The position numbers were made by a program, and so were the translations under genes. Shown piece after piece: positions 37,424-46,738 of a DNA stretch of 64,000 nt. Numbering within the stretch: position 1 is the first letter of the stretch; every line of letters starts with the position of its first letter. Below the pieces are notes generated by a model. The model saw only the letters and a list, made by a program, of their open reading frames with translations. It was not told where the DNA came from and did no database searches. Source of the DNA: JALNZF01 sp964447405 (lineage in GTDB: Bacteria > Nitrospirota > UBA9217); contig CAYUSP010000004.1 of the NCBI GenBank assembly GCA_964447405.1, positions 681,127 through 745,126 on the forward strand. Reading direction: 5' to 3'.

Positions 37424-40153
37424 TCACGTGCGCGCCCTGTCAGTCAGTAACGGAAGGGTGAATACAAAGTTCGCCCCGGTCGGTTGGTTGTCTTCTACCC
37501 AGATGTGGCCGTTGTGGTTCTCGATGATTGTCTTGCAGATCGCAAGGCCCAGGCCCGTGCCCTGAGGCTTGCCTTTCGACGAATCACCGAGTTGATGAAA
37601 TCGCTCAAAGATGCGCTCACGCTCAGCTGGCTCGACGCCCGGGCCGTTGTCCAACACCTCGATCCTCGCCTTGTCTGCCGTACAGGAAAGCCTGATGTGC
37701 ACTTTCCCCGTGTCCTGCGCGCAATATTTTATCGCGTTGGACAGGAGATTGATGATCACCTGAACAAGCCTGTCATTATCGCCGAAGACCAGGACAGGTT
37801 CCCGGGGAGACTCCCGTGTAATGCTGATGTTCTTATTCTGCGACAACTGGCTTGTGGCCGCCGTCGCTTCCTGAACCACACTCACCAGATCAAGCTTTTC
37901 ATGAACCCATTGATACGATCCTGACTCTATCTTGGTGAAATCCAGCACCTGGTTGACAAGACGAGTCAGGCGCTCCGACTCCTTCACCACGATCCGGAGC
38001 AGTTGCTGGCGCTGCTGGGGGTCCATGTTCTCGTCGTCCTGCAGGATCTCGGAAAAAGCACGGATCGACGTCAGGGGGGTGCGCAGTTCATGGCTGACCG
38101 TGGAAACGAAGTCATCCTTCATGCGGTCCAGCTCCTTCAGGCGTTCGTTGGTGCGCTTGAGCTCGCTCGTGGCGGTCTCCAGCTCGCGCGACTTCTGTTC
38201 AAGCCGGCGGCTGTATTCGATGACCTGGGATGTTTCATCGAGGACCTTCATAAGCCCTTCGATGCTTAGGGCCTCTCCTTCGATGATAGAAGACACCATG
38301 ACCCGCGCCGATGCGGCGCCGACCGTGCCGGCAAGCTCGCGTTCTGCAAAAGCGATGAGGCTTTCGTCAGCCAGGGTAGCGTCATGCAATTCGCGGGAGT
38401 GCCGCAGGGAGTAAGATCGAAAAGCCGCCTCAGCCCTGTCCGGACCGATCATGCGTGTTACGAGCCCTTTCAGGTCGCTGACACTCGTCCTGCCGTGCCA
38501 GAGCGGAGCGCTCGTTGTGTCGGCGACCCTTTTTTTGTAAACATCCACGAACATTGCGGCCTGCAACCGGTCAAGCCCTTCCTGGCGGCCGAACAGGGAG
38601 ACTCCCACCATGAGGCCGACATTGAACAGCATGCTCCAGAACACCGCATGCGTGATGGGATCGAAACCGGTCAGGTTCAGGAGATGATAGGGCCCGAGTT
38701 CAAAGATACCGAAGGGGCCCGGCTCCACGAATGACATCGGGATCCATCCGGAGAGGGCAAAAGAAGGCAGCAAGAGCGTATAAGCCCAAACGGCAAAGCC
38801 CCCCGCAAGGCCCGCCAGTGCGCCGCGCCTGCTTGCTCCCTTCCAGTAGATCCCGAACAGGATTGCCGGGGCGAACTGGGCAGCGGCGGCGAACGAGACC
38901 AAGCCTATCGTGACCAGGGCATAGGATTCGCCGATAAGGCGAAAATAGAGGTAGCCGAGCAGCAGTATCAGCAAGATACCACCACGCCGCATGAAGAGCA
39001 GGGTTCTGCCCATATCTGCCTGGCGCAGAAGCTTCAGTCGAAGGAGCACAGGCATAAGCAGATCGTTGCACAGCATGGTGGAAAGCGCTATGGTCTCGAC
39101 AATGACCATGCCGGTGGCCGCGGAAAGCCCGCCTATGAACGCGAAGAGGGCCAGGGCCTCCTCCCCGGCGATGAGGGGAAGCGACAGGACGAGCATGTCC
39201 GCGTCAACCGCGCCTGCATGGAAGAACATAAGCCCCGAGAAGGCGATGGGCAGCACAAAGAGGTTGATGGCGAGCAGGTAGAGCGGGAAGAGCCACGATG
39301 CTGTGCGTACATGCTTCTCGTTGACGTTTTCCACGACGAGTATCTGGAACTGCCTCGGCAGGAACATGATCGCGGTCATGGATATGAAGGTTAAAGCAAG
39401 CCATGATGCATAGCCCCCGGGCAGGGAGTCCATGGTCATCAGCCCTTTTGTTTCAGGAGCCGATGCGGCCCGTGTGAAGAGGTCTGCGGGTCCTTCAAAC
39501 ATCTTCCAGGTGACGAATATCCCGACCGCGGAGAATGCCAGCAGCTTTATAATCGACTCAAAAGCGATGGCTGCCACCATGCCTTCGTGACGCTCAGTAA
39601 CGTCTATGTGGCGCGTGCCGAAAAGTATCGAGAATATGGCCAGCACCAGCGCTACATACAGGGCTGTATCATGACCGGCTCCCCGCTGACCGATGTTGGG
39701 GATATTGTGAAGAAAAAGCACATTGAAGCTGGAGGAGATGGCCTTTAGTTGAAGTGCTATGTAGGGCATGATGCCCACGATGCAGATAATGGTCACCAGT
39801 CCGCCGATCACCGAGCTCTTCCCGTAACGTGATGCGATAAAGTCAGCGATGCTGGTGATATTGTTGGCCTTGCTGAGGCGAATGATCTTCCGCAGGACGA
39901 TCCACCAGATCGTTGCAGCCAGGGTCGGCCCCAGATAGATTGGCAGGAATCCGACACCGGTCGAGGCGGCACGCCCAACGCTCCCATAGAACGTCCACCC
40001 AGTACAGTAGACTGCTATCGAAAAGGTGTATAGGTAGGGATTGCTGATAATTGATCTGCCGGCATCCGCGCGCTTATCTCCGTAATAAGCGATTGCGAAC
40101 AGGATGCCCAGGTAGCCGAAGGAGACCAGCAGTATGATCCATTGCTGAAGCAT
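37424..40153 (-). CDS. Sodium/solute symporter fused to histidine kinase (CbrA-like)
   Basis: This 909-aa protein has an N-terminal sodium:solute symporter domain of about 13 helices (VYCTGWTFYGSVGRAAS and FLPRQFQILVVENVNEKH are typical of the CbrA/PutP-kinase group). A linker with a coiled coil follows, then a HisKA domain with phospho-acceptor His688 in VSHELRTPLTSI, and an ATPase domain with INLLSNAIKYC, EVLDNGPGV and GTGLGLAICKTI boxes. It probably couples uptake or binding of a solute to phosphorylation. It is the last gene of a minus-strand operon; 1 bp separates it from the small membrane gene. Confidence 0.92.
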   Translation of the reverse strand: MLQQWIILLVSFGYLGILFAIAYYGDKRADAGRSIISNPYLYTFSIAVYCTGWTFYGSVGRAASTGVGFLPIYLGPTLAATIWWIVLRKIIRLSKANNITSIADFIASRYGKSSVIGGLVTIICIVGIMPYIALQLKAISSSFNVLFLHNIPNIGQRGAGHDTALYVALVLAIFSILFGTRHIDVTERHEGMVAAIAFESIIKLLAFSAVGIFVTWKMFEGPADLFTRAASAPETKGLMTMDSLPGGYASWLALTFISMTAIMFLPRQFQILVVENVNEKHVRTASWLFPLYLLAINLFVLPIAFSGLMFFHAGAVDADMLVLSLPLIAGEEALALFAFIGGLSAATGMVIVETIALSTMLCNDLLMPVLLRLKLLRQADMGRTLLFMRRGGILLILLLGYLYFRLIGESYALVTIGLVSFAAAAQFAPAILFGIYWKGASRRGALAGLAGGFAVWAYTLLLPSFALSGWIPMSFVEPGPFGIFELGPYHLLNLTGFDPITHAVFWSMLFNVGLMVGVSLFGRQEGLDRLQAAMFVDVYKKRVADTTSAPLWHGRTSVSDLKGLVTRMIGPDRAEAAFRSYSLRHSRELHDATLADESLIAFAERELAGTVGAASARVMVSSIIEGEALSIEGLMKVLDETSQVIEYSRRLEQKSRELETATSELKRTNERLKELDRMKDDFVSTVSHELRTPLTSIRAFSEILQDDENMDPQQRQQLLRIVVKESERLTRLVNQVLDFTKIESGSYQWVHEKLDLVSVVQEATAATSQLSQNKNISITRESPREPVLVFGDNDRLVQVIINLLSNAIKYCAQDTGKVHIRLSCTADKARIEVLDNGPGVEPAERERIFERFHQLGDSSKGKPQGTGLGLAICKTIIENHNGHIWVEDNQPTGANFVFTLPLLTDRART

Positions 40154-40154
40154 G

Positions 40155-40448
40155 TCAGCGGTCCTCTTTTTTCCCGAGATCAGTTGAGCCCGATGAAATT
40201 TGCGGCCGGTCGCGGAGGACCAAAACTATCGCTCCGATGATCAATCCCCAGATAAGAAAAAAATATAAAAATAGGACAGGGTAACCCAAAAACAGAAACT
40301 TTGTGCTGAAAATCGACAACAGAGGAAAATTGAGCAGTATGGTCCCCACGATCAGGAGACTGATGAGCCTTTCCCCTCTGCGCTTACGCCCCGCCGGCGG
40401 TCCTTCATCTTCATAAGGCTGCACATCAGTATCGTTTTGCTTTGTCAT
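40155..40448 (-). CDS. Small two-helix membrane protein beside the symporter-kinase
   Basis: This 97-aa protein has a charged N-terminus (30 residues) and two hydrophobic segments (ISLLIVGTILLNFPLLSIF and FLGYPVLFLYFFLIWGLIIG). Small proteins of this layout commonly precede SSF-type symporters and may act as an accessory subunit. Its ATG overlaps the stop of the sensor-exonuclease gene by 4 bp, and its stop is 1 bp from the symporter-kinase start, which shows tight coupling. Confidence 0.78.
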   Translation of the reverse strand: MTKQNDTDVQPYEDEGPPAGRKRRGERLISLLIVGTILLNFPLLSIFSTKFLFLGYPVLFLYFFLIWGLIIGAIVLVLRDRPQISSGSTDLGKKEDR

Positions 40449-42511
40449 CGTCGCAATACCTCCAGTACACTACCCAGCGTGGTGATCCCTTTATCTTGAA
40501 AGATATGGATCAATTTAATGAAGATCTGGGCTGTTATCAAGGAATCGCCAAGGGCCGTATGTCGGTCTTTAACCTCAACGCCGAGCCTCTTCGCGACCGC
40601 GTTCAGGGAGTGCTCCGGGGTGTGGTCATGCAGACAGAGCGACAAAGTCAGCGTGTCAAGCACAGGACCTCTGAAATGTACGCCAGCCCGGTCCTCTTTC
40701 CTTCGTATGAAACTCATGTCGAACGCGGCATTATGCCCGACCAGCACGGAATCCCCGACAAACGAATAAAAATCCTGCAGTGTTTTTTCAAGAGAGGGCT
40801 TACCCCTGACCATCTCATCGGTGAGCCCGTGAAAACGGGTCGAGGACAGAGGGACACTCCTCATCGGGTCGACGATCCGATTGAAGGTCTCACCGACGAT
40901 AATGCCTAAATTCACGATCTTCACACCTGCCAGAGACACTATTTCGTCACCTCCCAGGGGATCGAGTCCTGTTGTTTCAGTATCAAACACTACGAAAGAA
41001 AGACGGTCCAGCGGCGTGTCCTTCAGCCTGGATATCTCAGCAGAGTCTTCTGATGCGGTGAAATCCGTATACACCGGTCGCGCTGGCAGCACGTGGACCG
41101 GCGTCTCCCACTGGCTGGTCGACAGAGGCAGGGGAAGGCATAACACGGCAAAACCCGGCGTTTCATGCGGCCGGCTCCAGACCTCGCTGTCAAGTATTTC
41201 GAGCATCTCTGCAACGGTGCTCGAAGCCGAAGGCTCGACCAGGCAGAAGGTCCAATCCCGTATCTCACCCTGGGAAATCGGCGCTCCCTCCCAGGTGTAG
41301 TTGAAATACACACGCCGGTCGCCGAGGAGCGTCTCGATTTCCATGGTGTCAACACCGCGTTTCTCGCAAATTTTCCCTGCAAAGAACTCGAGCAGCATGA
41401 GCAGTGAATGGATGTCCGTTTTCACCCAGAGGGGATCGCCGATCATGGTGAGCCTGATCCCTTTTTTCTCAAGACGCTTGGCAACACAGACCACAGCATC
41501 CTCGGCAAAAATGTTGTTGATCTGGTATCGAGGGGAAGCTATGGCTTGAACCTCGCGGGCGAGTGCGTTAAACTCTTTTATGAGACTGCGTGTTTCGCTC
41601 GCCAGGGTGCGTTCCAGAGCAAGGTGGCTTGCGGCATCGAGTTCCGGAAGCAGCTCAAGGCTCTCGACATTGACACCAATGCTCGTCAGGGAGCTTCGCA
41701 TCTTTTTGACCGTTGTGCGCAGCATGTTCTCCCTGCGTCCGCCGGCATCGGCTTCAGGACTGATATCCACACACGTGAACACAAATGACCAGGACAGCCC
41801 CGGGACCGCCGGAAGCAGGCGCATGCGACAGTTGATAACCGCGCCCTGCAAGGTGGAACACACGAAGGAGATGTCGTTTTCCGCATCTCGCTCATCAGCA
41901 TGACGGACCTGCCTCTGCCGCAGCACAGCGAGAGCGCTTTCTATGGGACCTGCCGCACAGAGAAGAAAGAGCGAACGCCCGAGCCCCAGGGCAGGGTCGC
42001 TGTGAAATACTCTGCGGGAAGCCGTGTTATAGAACACGATGCGCGCCCTGTCGTCGCAGACCAGAATACCCTCCGTGAATGACATGAGGATAATCTCGAG
42101 GCTGGTTCTGCTGTTTTCCGCGTCGCTTGCAATCGCGGAGGAGGCCTCGAAGAGCTCACGTCTCGCTTTCATGAACGACTCGCCGAGCTCATTGACCGCG
42201 CTTTGGACATTGCCGATGATATGACCAGGCGGCAGCTCGACGACATGGGCAGGATTGGCACTGGTGATTATATGAATCTCCCGGACCAGCGTTTCGAGTG
42301 GTTGGAGCAGGATTTTGTGCAGCGCGAAGAAAAGCGCGGACAGGAACAACACAGAGACAGCGACAGCTATGCAGAAGGCAACATTGATAGGTGTTCGGAC
42401 CGCGGGATCGTATGGCCGGGAAACAACAAGCAGATAGGCACTGTAACACAGCAGCGCATACAGAAGTGCGCTTGCGACCAGCAGAAGCTTGAATCGGCGA
42501 TTAGTGACCAC
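40445..42511 (-). CDS. Membrane sensor with degenerate kinase core fused to DnaQ exonuclease
   Basis: This 688-aa protein has two membrane helices (about residues 7-28 and 43-66), a HAMP-like linker (LLQPLETLVREIHII), a coiled coil and a PAS-like domain (FTEGILVCDDRARIVFYN). A histidine-kinase-like region follows in which the expected HELRTPL phospho-acceptor box reads KKMRSSLTSI, so the His is missing, and clear ATP-binding N and G boxes are not seen. Residues about 505-688 are a complete DEDDh exonuclease of the DnaQ type: VFDTETTGLDP, GHNAAFDMSFI, and HTALGDSLIT. The protein is predicted to sense at the membrane and to act on nucleic acid or a nucleotide; that is inference. It is in one operon with the response regulator upstream and the small membrane and symporter-kinase genes downstream. 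Confidence 0.85.
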   Translation of the reverse strand: MVTNRRFKLLLVASALLYALLCYSAYLLVVSRPYDPAVRTPINVAFCIAVAVSVLFLSALFFALHKILLQPLETLVREIHIITSANPAHVVELPPGHIIGNVQSAVNELGESFMKARRELFEASSAIASDAENSRTSLEIILMSFTEGILVCDDRARIVFYNTASRRVFHSDPALGLGRSLFLLCAAGPIESALAVLRQRQVRHADERDAENDISFVCSTLQGAVINCRMRLLPAVPGLSWSFVFTCVDISPEADAGGRRENMLRTTVKKMRSSLTSIGVNVESLELLPELDAASHLALERTLASETRSLIKEFNALAREVQAIASPRYQINNIFAEDAVVCVAKRLEKKGIRLTMIGDPLWVKTDIHSLLMLLEFFAGKICEKRGVDTMEIETLLGDRRVYFNYTWEGAPISQGEIRDWTFCLVEPSASSTVAEMLEILDSEVWSRPHETPGFAVLCLPLPLSTSQWETPVHVLPARPVYTDFTASEDSAEISRLKDTPLDRLSFVVFDTETTGLDPLGGDEIVSLAGVKIVNLGIIVGETFNRIVDPMRSVPLSSTRFHGLTDEMVRGKPSLEKTLQDFYSFVGDSVLVGHNAAFDMSFIRRKEDRAGVHFRGPVLDTLTLSLCLHDHTPEHSLNAVAKRLGVEVKDRHTALGDSLITAQIFIKLIHIFQDKGITTLGSVLEVLRR

Positions 42512-42546
42512 GCTTACATCCCCCAGTTGATACCGAGAGGCACTCG

Positions 42547-42924
42547 TCAGCTGTCCGGCGCGACAGACAGCAGTTCCTTGACCTTCGAGACAACCTCACG
42601 GGTCGAAAAGGGCTTCGTTATATAGGAATCAACCCCGAGGGCGAGGCCTTTTTCCTTCTCGACCTCGCGGCCCTTTGCCGTGAGCATGATGATACGCACG
42701 TTCTTCAATGAGGCATCGGAGCGTATCCGCTGACACACCTCATAGCCGTCCATCTTCGGCATCATAATGTCAAGGAGCACCAGGTCCGGCCGGAACTCAT
42801 GGACGGCATGAAAGGCCTTCTCTCCGTCGTCCACGGTATGGACCTCAAAGCCGGCCTTCTTCATTACAAGCTCAAGGGCAAGCACGATGTTAGGCTCGTC
42901 ATCAACGATAAGAATACGATGCAT
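42547..42924 (-). CDS. Response regulator receiver-only protein
   Basis: The ATG at 42924 lies 7 nt after GGGAGG; the longer open frame includes the promoter region. The 125-aa protein is a single receiver domain: LIVDDEPNIV supplies the acidic pair, LVLLDIMMPKMDGYEV the phospho-acceptor Asp, MLTAKGRE the Thr and YITKPFS the Lys. No output domain is present, so it may signal by protein contact. First gene of the operon ending in the symporter-kinase, which is the likely partner. Confidence 0.92.
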   Translation of the reverse strand: MHRILIVDDEPNIVLALELVMKKAGFEVHTVDDGEKAFHAVHEFRPDLVLLDIMMPKMDGYEVCQRIRSDASLKNVRIIMLTAKGREVEKEKGLALGVDSYITKPFSTREVVSKVKELLSVAPDS

Positions 42925-43032
42925 TGCCGATCCTCCCTCTCGAAATTCCTTCCCCGGTATTCTAGCATACAACCACCATAATACCATGCAGTTTTTACTA
43001 TGCGGACAACAATGAGGGCAGACTAAGCTGGA

Positions 43033-43061
43033 CTTTTGTCGGGCACACACAGTATTATAAT
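43033..43061 (+). promoter_or_regulatory. Candidate promoter of the cNMP/CBS/DUF294 gene
   Basis: A perfect TATAAT at 43056-43061 is preceded, 17 bp upstream, by a weak CTTTTG. Transcription would begin near 43068. A small hairpin GACGG-AGGT-CCGTC (43070-43083) would then lie at the very 5' end of the mRNA. Confidence 0.4.
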
Positions 43062-43111
43062 GGAACAAGGACGGAGGTCCGTCGGGCTAACATTTCCGGG
43101 GTACTCGAACA

Positions 43112-45016
43112 ATGCCAGACAAAAGCGCGGCAATTTTTCTAAAAAACCACCATCCGTTCAAACAGCTGGATGATCAGTCCCTTGCCAAGCTTGTCAGAAG
43201 TCTTACGATGAAATTCTATCCCGTTGGCACGCTCATATTGTCGCAGGGAGAAAAACCATCCGGCAGCTTGTATATCATCAAGGAAGGCAGCGTAACCATA
43301 TACGCTCGGACCGGACCGGGTCAGGAAAACGTGATCGATTTCCGCAACGCAGGAGACACCTTCGGATTTCTCTCGATCGGAGAGGACATGCTTCTGGATG
43401 TATCGGTCAGGGCAGTGAGCGATACGATCTGCTATGTGGCCGGCAAAGACTCCGTCGTGATGCTGCTGGATGAGCATCCCTCGATTCATGAATACCTCTT
43501 GCCTTCCTACTTTCCAAGACAGGAAGACAGCCGGGCTTCCTTGCCGCCAGCCCTGAATTTTTATCGCGGGGGTTCAGACCGGGTCCTGTTTACCACTCCG
43601 GTTCGGGACCTCGCGACTCGAGACGTCGTTACGGCCACAGCAGATATTTCGGTCCTCGACGCTGCCGGATTGATGTCAGCGAATTGCGCAGGCGCGCTCG
43701 TGATCGTGGACGATGCCCGCGGACCGATCGGCATTATCACCAATACTGACCTGCGGGACAAGGTGATGGCGTGTCGGAAGGACCCCGCATCCCCGGTAGC
43801 CGAAATCATGAGTTCGCCACTGTTCAGCGTGGAGGGCGGAGACTTCTGCTATGAAGCCGTCCTGAAGATGGTGAGCCACAATGTGCACCATCTGGCGGTA
43901 ATAACGGCAGGGAAGCTGACCGGCATTATCAGCAGCCGCGATCTGATGGTCCTGCAGATCACCTCGCCCCTCATGATTGTGAGGGAGATCGAGAAACAGT
44001 CCTCGGTCGAGGGTCTCGCATCGGCATCCGCAAAGATCCTGAGGCTCATATCCCTGCTCCTGGGTGAAGGTGCCAGGGCCGAGAGCATCATCCGCATTAT
44101 CTCGGAGGTGAACGACCGGATCGAGCGCAAGATACTCGACTTCGCGGTAAAAACCCTCGGCCCTCCTCCGCTGCCGTTCTGCTGGATCGTGTATGGCAGC
44201 GCCGGAAGGAAAGAGCAGACCTTCAAGACCGATCAGGACAATGCCATAATCTACGTGGACCCTCGAAACGAAGAAGAGGCGCGGCAGGCGGAAGAGTATT
44301 TTGGACGAATGGCGGATTTCGCGGTGAATGCGTTCCGGCACTGCGGATTTACGCTCTGTCCCGGCGATTTCATGGCTACCAACCGCAAATGGCGACAGCC
44401 CGTATCCGTCTGGAAGCAGTATTTCAGCACCTGGCTGCATACGCCGGAGAACAAAACGATCAGCGACGCAGCCAGCTTGTTCGATTTCAGGGGTCTCTAC
44501 GGCGACGTGCATCTGGCTGAGGACCTGAAAAAGCACCTTATGGCATTGTTGGTGGGCAATAAGAAATTTCTCAAAATAATGGCGAAGCTGGTAACGATCT
44601 ATGACCCGCCGATCGGACGGTTTGGCTCGTTCATCGTCAAGAAAAGCGGCGAGCACACGAACCGGATAAGCCTGAAAACAAGCTTCCTTACCCCTATCAT
44701 CAATATCATCCGTCTCGCGGCATTCGAATCCAACATCCCCGAAACAGGCACCTTCGAGAGGCTCTTCGTCCTCAAGACCACGCATGCGACCATCAGCACC
44801 GTTGGCGACGACCTTGCCCATGCCTTGGAGTTCGTATCGCTGCTGAGGATACGCCACCAGGTTGAGCAGGTCTCGATGGGCGCCGCTCCCGACAACTTCA
44901 TCAACCCGAAAAAGCTCAGTTCGCTGGAACAGAGAAACCTCAAGGAGATTTGCAGGCTGCTCATGCGGACACTCGACGACATCGCAGTGCAATATGAAGT
45001 GGGAAAGCGGCGTTGA
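43112..45016 (+). CDS. cNMP-binding / CBS / DUF294 nucleotidyltransferase-like protein
   Basis: This 634-aa protein has an N-terminal cyclic-nucleotide-binding domain (about 10-130; KFYPVGTLILSQGEKPSGSL and NAGDTFGFLSIG), two CBS domains (about 165-280; GPIGIITNTDLRDKV and GKLTGIISSRDLMVLQ), then DUF294 with the nucleotidyltransferase-like motif YGSAGRKEQTFKTDQDNAI near residue 359-380, and a C-terminal DUF294_C region. The domain order is common next to SSF transporters and DnaQ-like exonucleases in many Proteobacteria. It is divergently arranged from the sensor operon with 187 bp between starts. It probably modulates transport by binding nucleotides. Confidence 0.92.
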   Translation: MPDKSAAIFLKNHHPFKQLDDQSLAKLVRSLTMKFYPVGTLILSQGEKPSGSLYIIKEGSVTIYARTGPGQENVIDFRNAGDTFGFLSIGEDMLLDVSVRAVSDTICYVAGKDSVVMLLDEHPSIHEYLLPSYFPRQEDSRASLPPALNFYRGGSDRVLFTTPVRDLATRDVVTATADISVLDAAGLMSANCAGALVIVDDARGPIGIITNTDLRDKVMACRKDPASPVAEIMSSPLFSVEGGDFCYEAVLKMVSHNVHHLAVITAGKLTGIISSRDLMVLQITSPLMIVREIEKQSSVEGLASASAKILRLISLLLGEGARAESIIRIISEVNDRIERKILDFAVKTLGPPPLPFCWIVYGSAGRKEQTFKTDQDNAIIYVDPRNEEEARQAEEYFGRMADFAVNAFRHCGFTLCPGDFMATNRKWRQPVSVWKQYFSTWLHTPENKTISDAASLFDFRGLYGDVHLAEDLKKHLMALLVGNKKFLKIMAKLVTIYDPPIGRFGSFIVKKSGEHTNRISLKTSFLTPIINIIRLAAFESNIPETGTFERLFVLKTTHATISTVGDDLAHALEFVSLLRIRHQVEQVSMGAAPDNFINPKKLSSLEQRNLKEICRLLMRTLDDIAVQYEVGKRR

Positions 45017-45065
45017 ACTCTTTTTTATGTTTATGTTAACAACAATTGAAACGCAGGAGGGCGGA

Positions 45066-46568
45066 ATGGCCAGTAAGAAAAAAAGTGTGGAAAACAGAAA
45101 GCTGGGAACATTACGGGCCAGATCGAGAAATCTTGTCCCCCCCAAACAGGCATTGCTGAACAGCAACGCTGCAGCAGTGCAACCGAAAACAGCACAGGGA
45201 CCGACTCGCGTCCTGTCGATCAATCCCTACACTGAAGAAGTGATGAAAAAACTCCCCCTCATGAGCACAGTGGAGTTGAATGGACAGGCGGGCAGGTCTC
45301 GCGAGGCATTATTACCATGGCGCATGAAGCCGGTTGCGGACCGGGCGGCGTTCCTCACAAAGCTTGCGGCTGTGCTTCGTTCGGAGAAACGGCGCTATGC
45401 GGAGCTTATCACCGCGGAGATGGGGAAACCCGTCAAAGATGCTGTCGCGGAAGTGGAGAAATGCGCCGTGCTCGCGGACTATTATGCCGCGAATGCAGCG
45501 GCGTTCCTGAAGCCCGAGGAGATAAGGACCGAAGCAAGGAAGAGCTACGTCGCATTCCAGCCGCTTGGCGTGGTGCTGGCAATCATGCCCTGGAACTTCC
45601 CGTTCTGGCAGGCCTTCCGCTTCAGCGTTCCCGCAGTCACGGCAGGAAATGTGGTGCTGTTGAAGCATGCTTCGAACGTGCCGCAGACGGCACTTGCGAT
45701 CGAGGAGGCGTTTATAAAGGCGGGCTTCCCGGACAACGTTTTCAAGACCGTGCTGATCGATGCGCAGAAAACGCTGAAGCTCATTGACGACGATCTTGTG
45801 GACGCCGTTTCGCTTACCGGCAGCAACCGGGCAGGCGAAGAGATCGGAGCGCATGCAGGCAGGAAGATCAAGAAGGTCGTGCTCGAACTGGGCGGCTCGG
45901 ACCCTTACATCGTGCTGGATGATGCGGATGTGGAGAAGGCCGGGAGGACTGCAGCAGATGCGCGCATGGTCAACACCGGCCAAAGCTGCATCGCGGCAAA
46001 GCGTTTCATTGTCATGGACAAGGTGGCTGACGAGTTTCTGAAGCACGTTATGGCGCGGCTAAATGAACTAAAGATGGGCGATCCCATGGACCAGGCCACA
46101 GACATCGGTCCCCTGGCCAGGAAGGACATTCTTGACAATCTGAAGGAGCAGCTCCGAGATGCGAAAGCGAAAGGAGCGCGGGTGCTCGTGGCGGGGCAGA
46201 CCTTCACCAAGGGCTTGTTCTTTACTCCCTGCGTGGTGATCCATACGAAGGCGGACATGAAGGTCCTGACCGAGGAGGTCTTCGGCCCCATCGCGCCGAT
46301 CCTCGTGGTGAAGAACGAGGATGAAGCAATTGCCGCAGCCAACAGGACCGAATACGGCCTCGGCGCTTCGATCTGGAGCCGGAACATCGACCGGGCAGAG
46401 CGGCTCGCAGAACGGATCGAGGCGGGAATGGTCACGATCAACGACATGGTGAAGTCTGATCCGCGATTGCCCTTCGGCGGCGTCAAAAAGTCCGGTATCG
46501 GAAGGGAGCTGTCGCACTACGGGCTGAAGGAGTTCGTGAACATCAAGACCGTGGTGGTGAGAGAGTAG
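45066..46568 (+). CDS. Aldehyde dehydrogenase (succinate-semialdehyde-type)
   Basis: The ATG at 45066 follows a CAGGAGGGC ribosome binding site; the longer frame overlaps the upstream gene. The 500-aa enzyme has an unusual basic N-terminal extension of about 45 residues (ASKKKSVENRKLGTLRARSR), then a normal NAD(P)-dependent aldehyde dehydrogenase: MPWNFPFWQAFRFSVPA, VVLELGGSDPYIVL (catalytic Glu), NTGQSCIAAKRFIV (catalytic Cys) and PFGGVKKSGIGRELSHYG. Residues fit the succinate-semialdehyde (Sad/YneI) group. It lies 49 bp after the DUF294 gene and may share its transcript. Confidence 0.88.
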   Translation: MASKKKSVENRKLGTLRARSRNLVPPKQALLNSNAAAVQPKTAQGPTRVLSINPYTEEVMKKLPLMSTVELNGQAGRSREALLPWRMKPVADRAAFLTKLAAVLRSEKRRYAELITAEMGKPVKDAVAEVEKCAVLADYYAANAAAFLKPEEIRTEARKSYVAFQPLGVVLAIMPWNFPFWQAFRFSVPAVTAGNVVLLKHASNVPQTALAIEEAFIKAGFPDNVFKTVLIDAQKTLKLIDDDLVDAVSLTGSNRAGEEIGAHAGRKIKKVVLELGGSDPYIVLDDADVEKAGRTAADARMVNTGQSCIAAKRFIVMDKVADEFLKHVMARLNELKMGDPMDQATDIGPLARKDILDNLKEQLRDAKAKGARVLVAGQTFTKGLFFTPCVVIHTKADMKVLTEEVFGPIAPILVVKNEDEAIAAANRTEYGLGASIWSRNIDRAERLAERIEAGMVTINDMVKSDPRLPFGGVKKSGIGRELSHYGLKEFVNIKTVVVRE

Positions 46569-46644
46569 GCAAGGGCAATTGCTGGATCCATATCCGGCGA
46601 TAATGAGCGGCTTCTCAGAGCAGAGTGAACATCAAAGAAAGACT

Positions 46645-46685
46645 CAACGGATGAGAAGCGTGGTTCTACCACCTCTCACCCGTTG
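46645..46685. repeat. Stem-loop between convergent genes
   Basis: CAACGGATGAGA (46645-46656) pairs with TCTCACCCGTTG (46674-46685), one mismatch, around an inner hairpin GTGGT-TCT-ACCAC. There is no T tract. It lies between the aldehyde dehydrogenase and a convergent lipoprotein gene and may act as a transcript boundary. Confidence 0.5.
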
Positions 46686-46738
46686 GTTGAAGGACCGATT
46701 CTGCGGTAAACTGGCCTATAGCGTTGCCTCTGATACTG

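Noticed and set aside
43676..45223. Minus-strand 515-codon open frame opposite the DUF294 gene
   Set aside because: It covers the coding strand of a clear cNMP/CBS/DUF294 gene, has no recognisable domain and no ribosome binding site.
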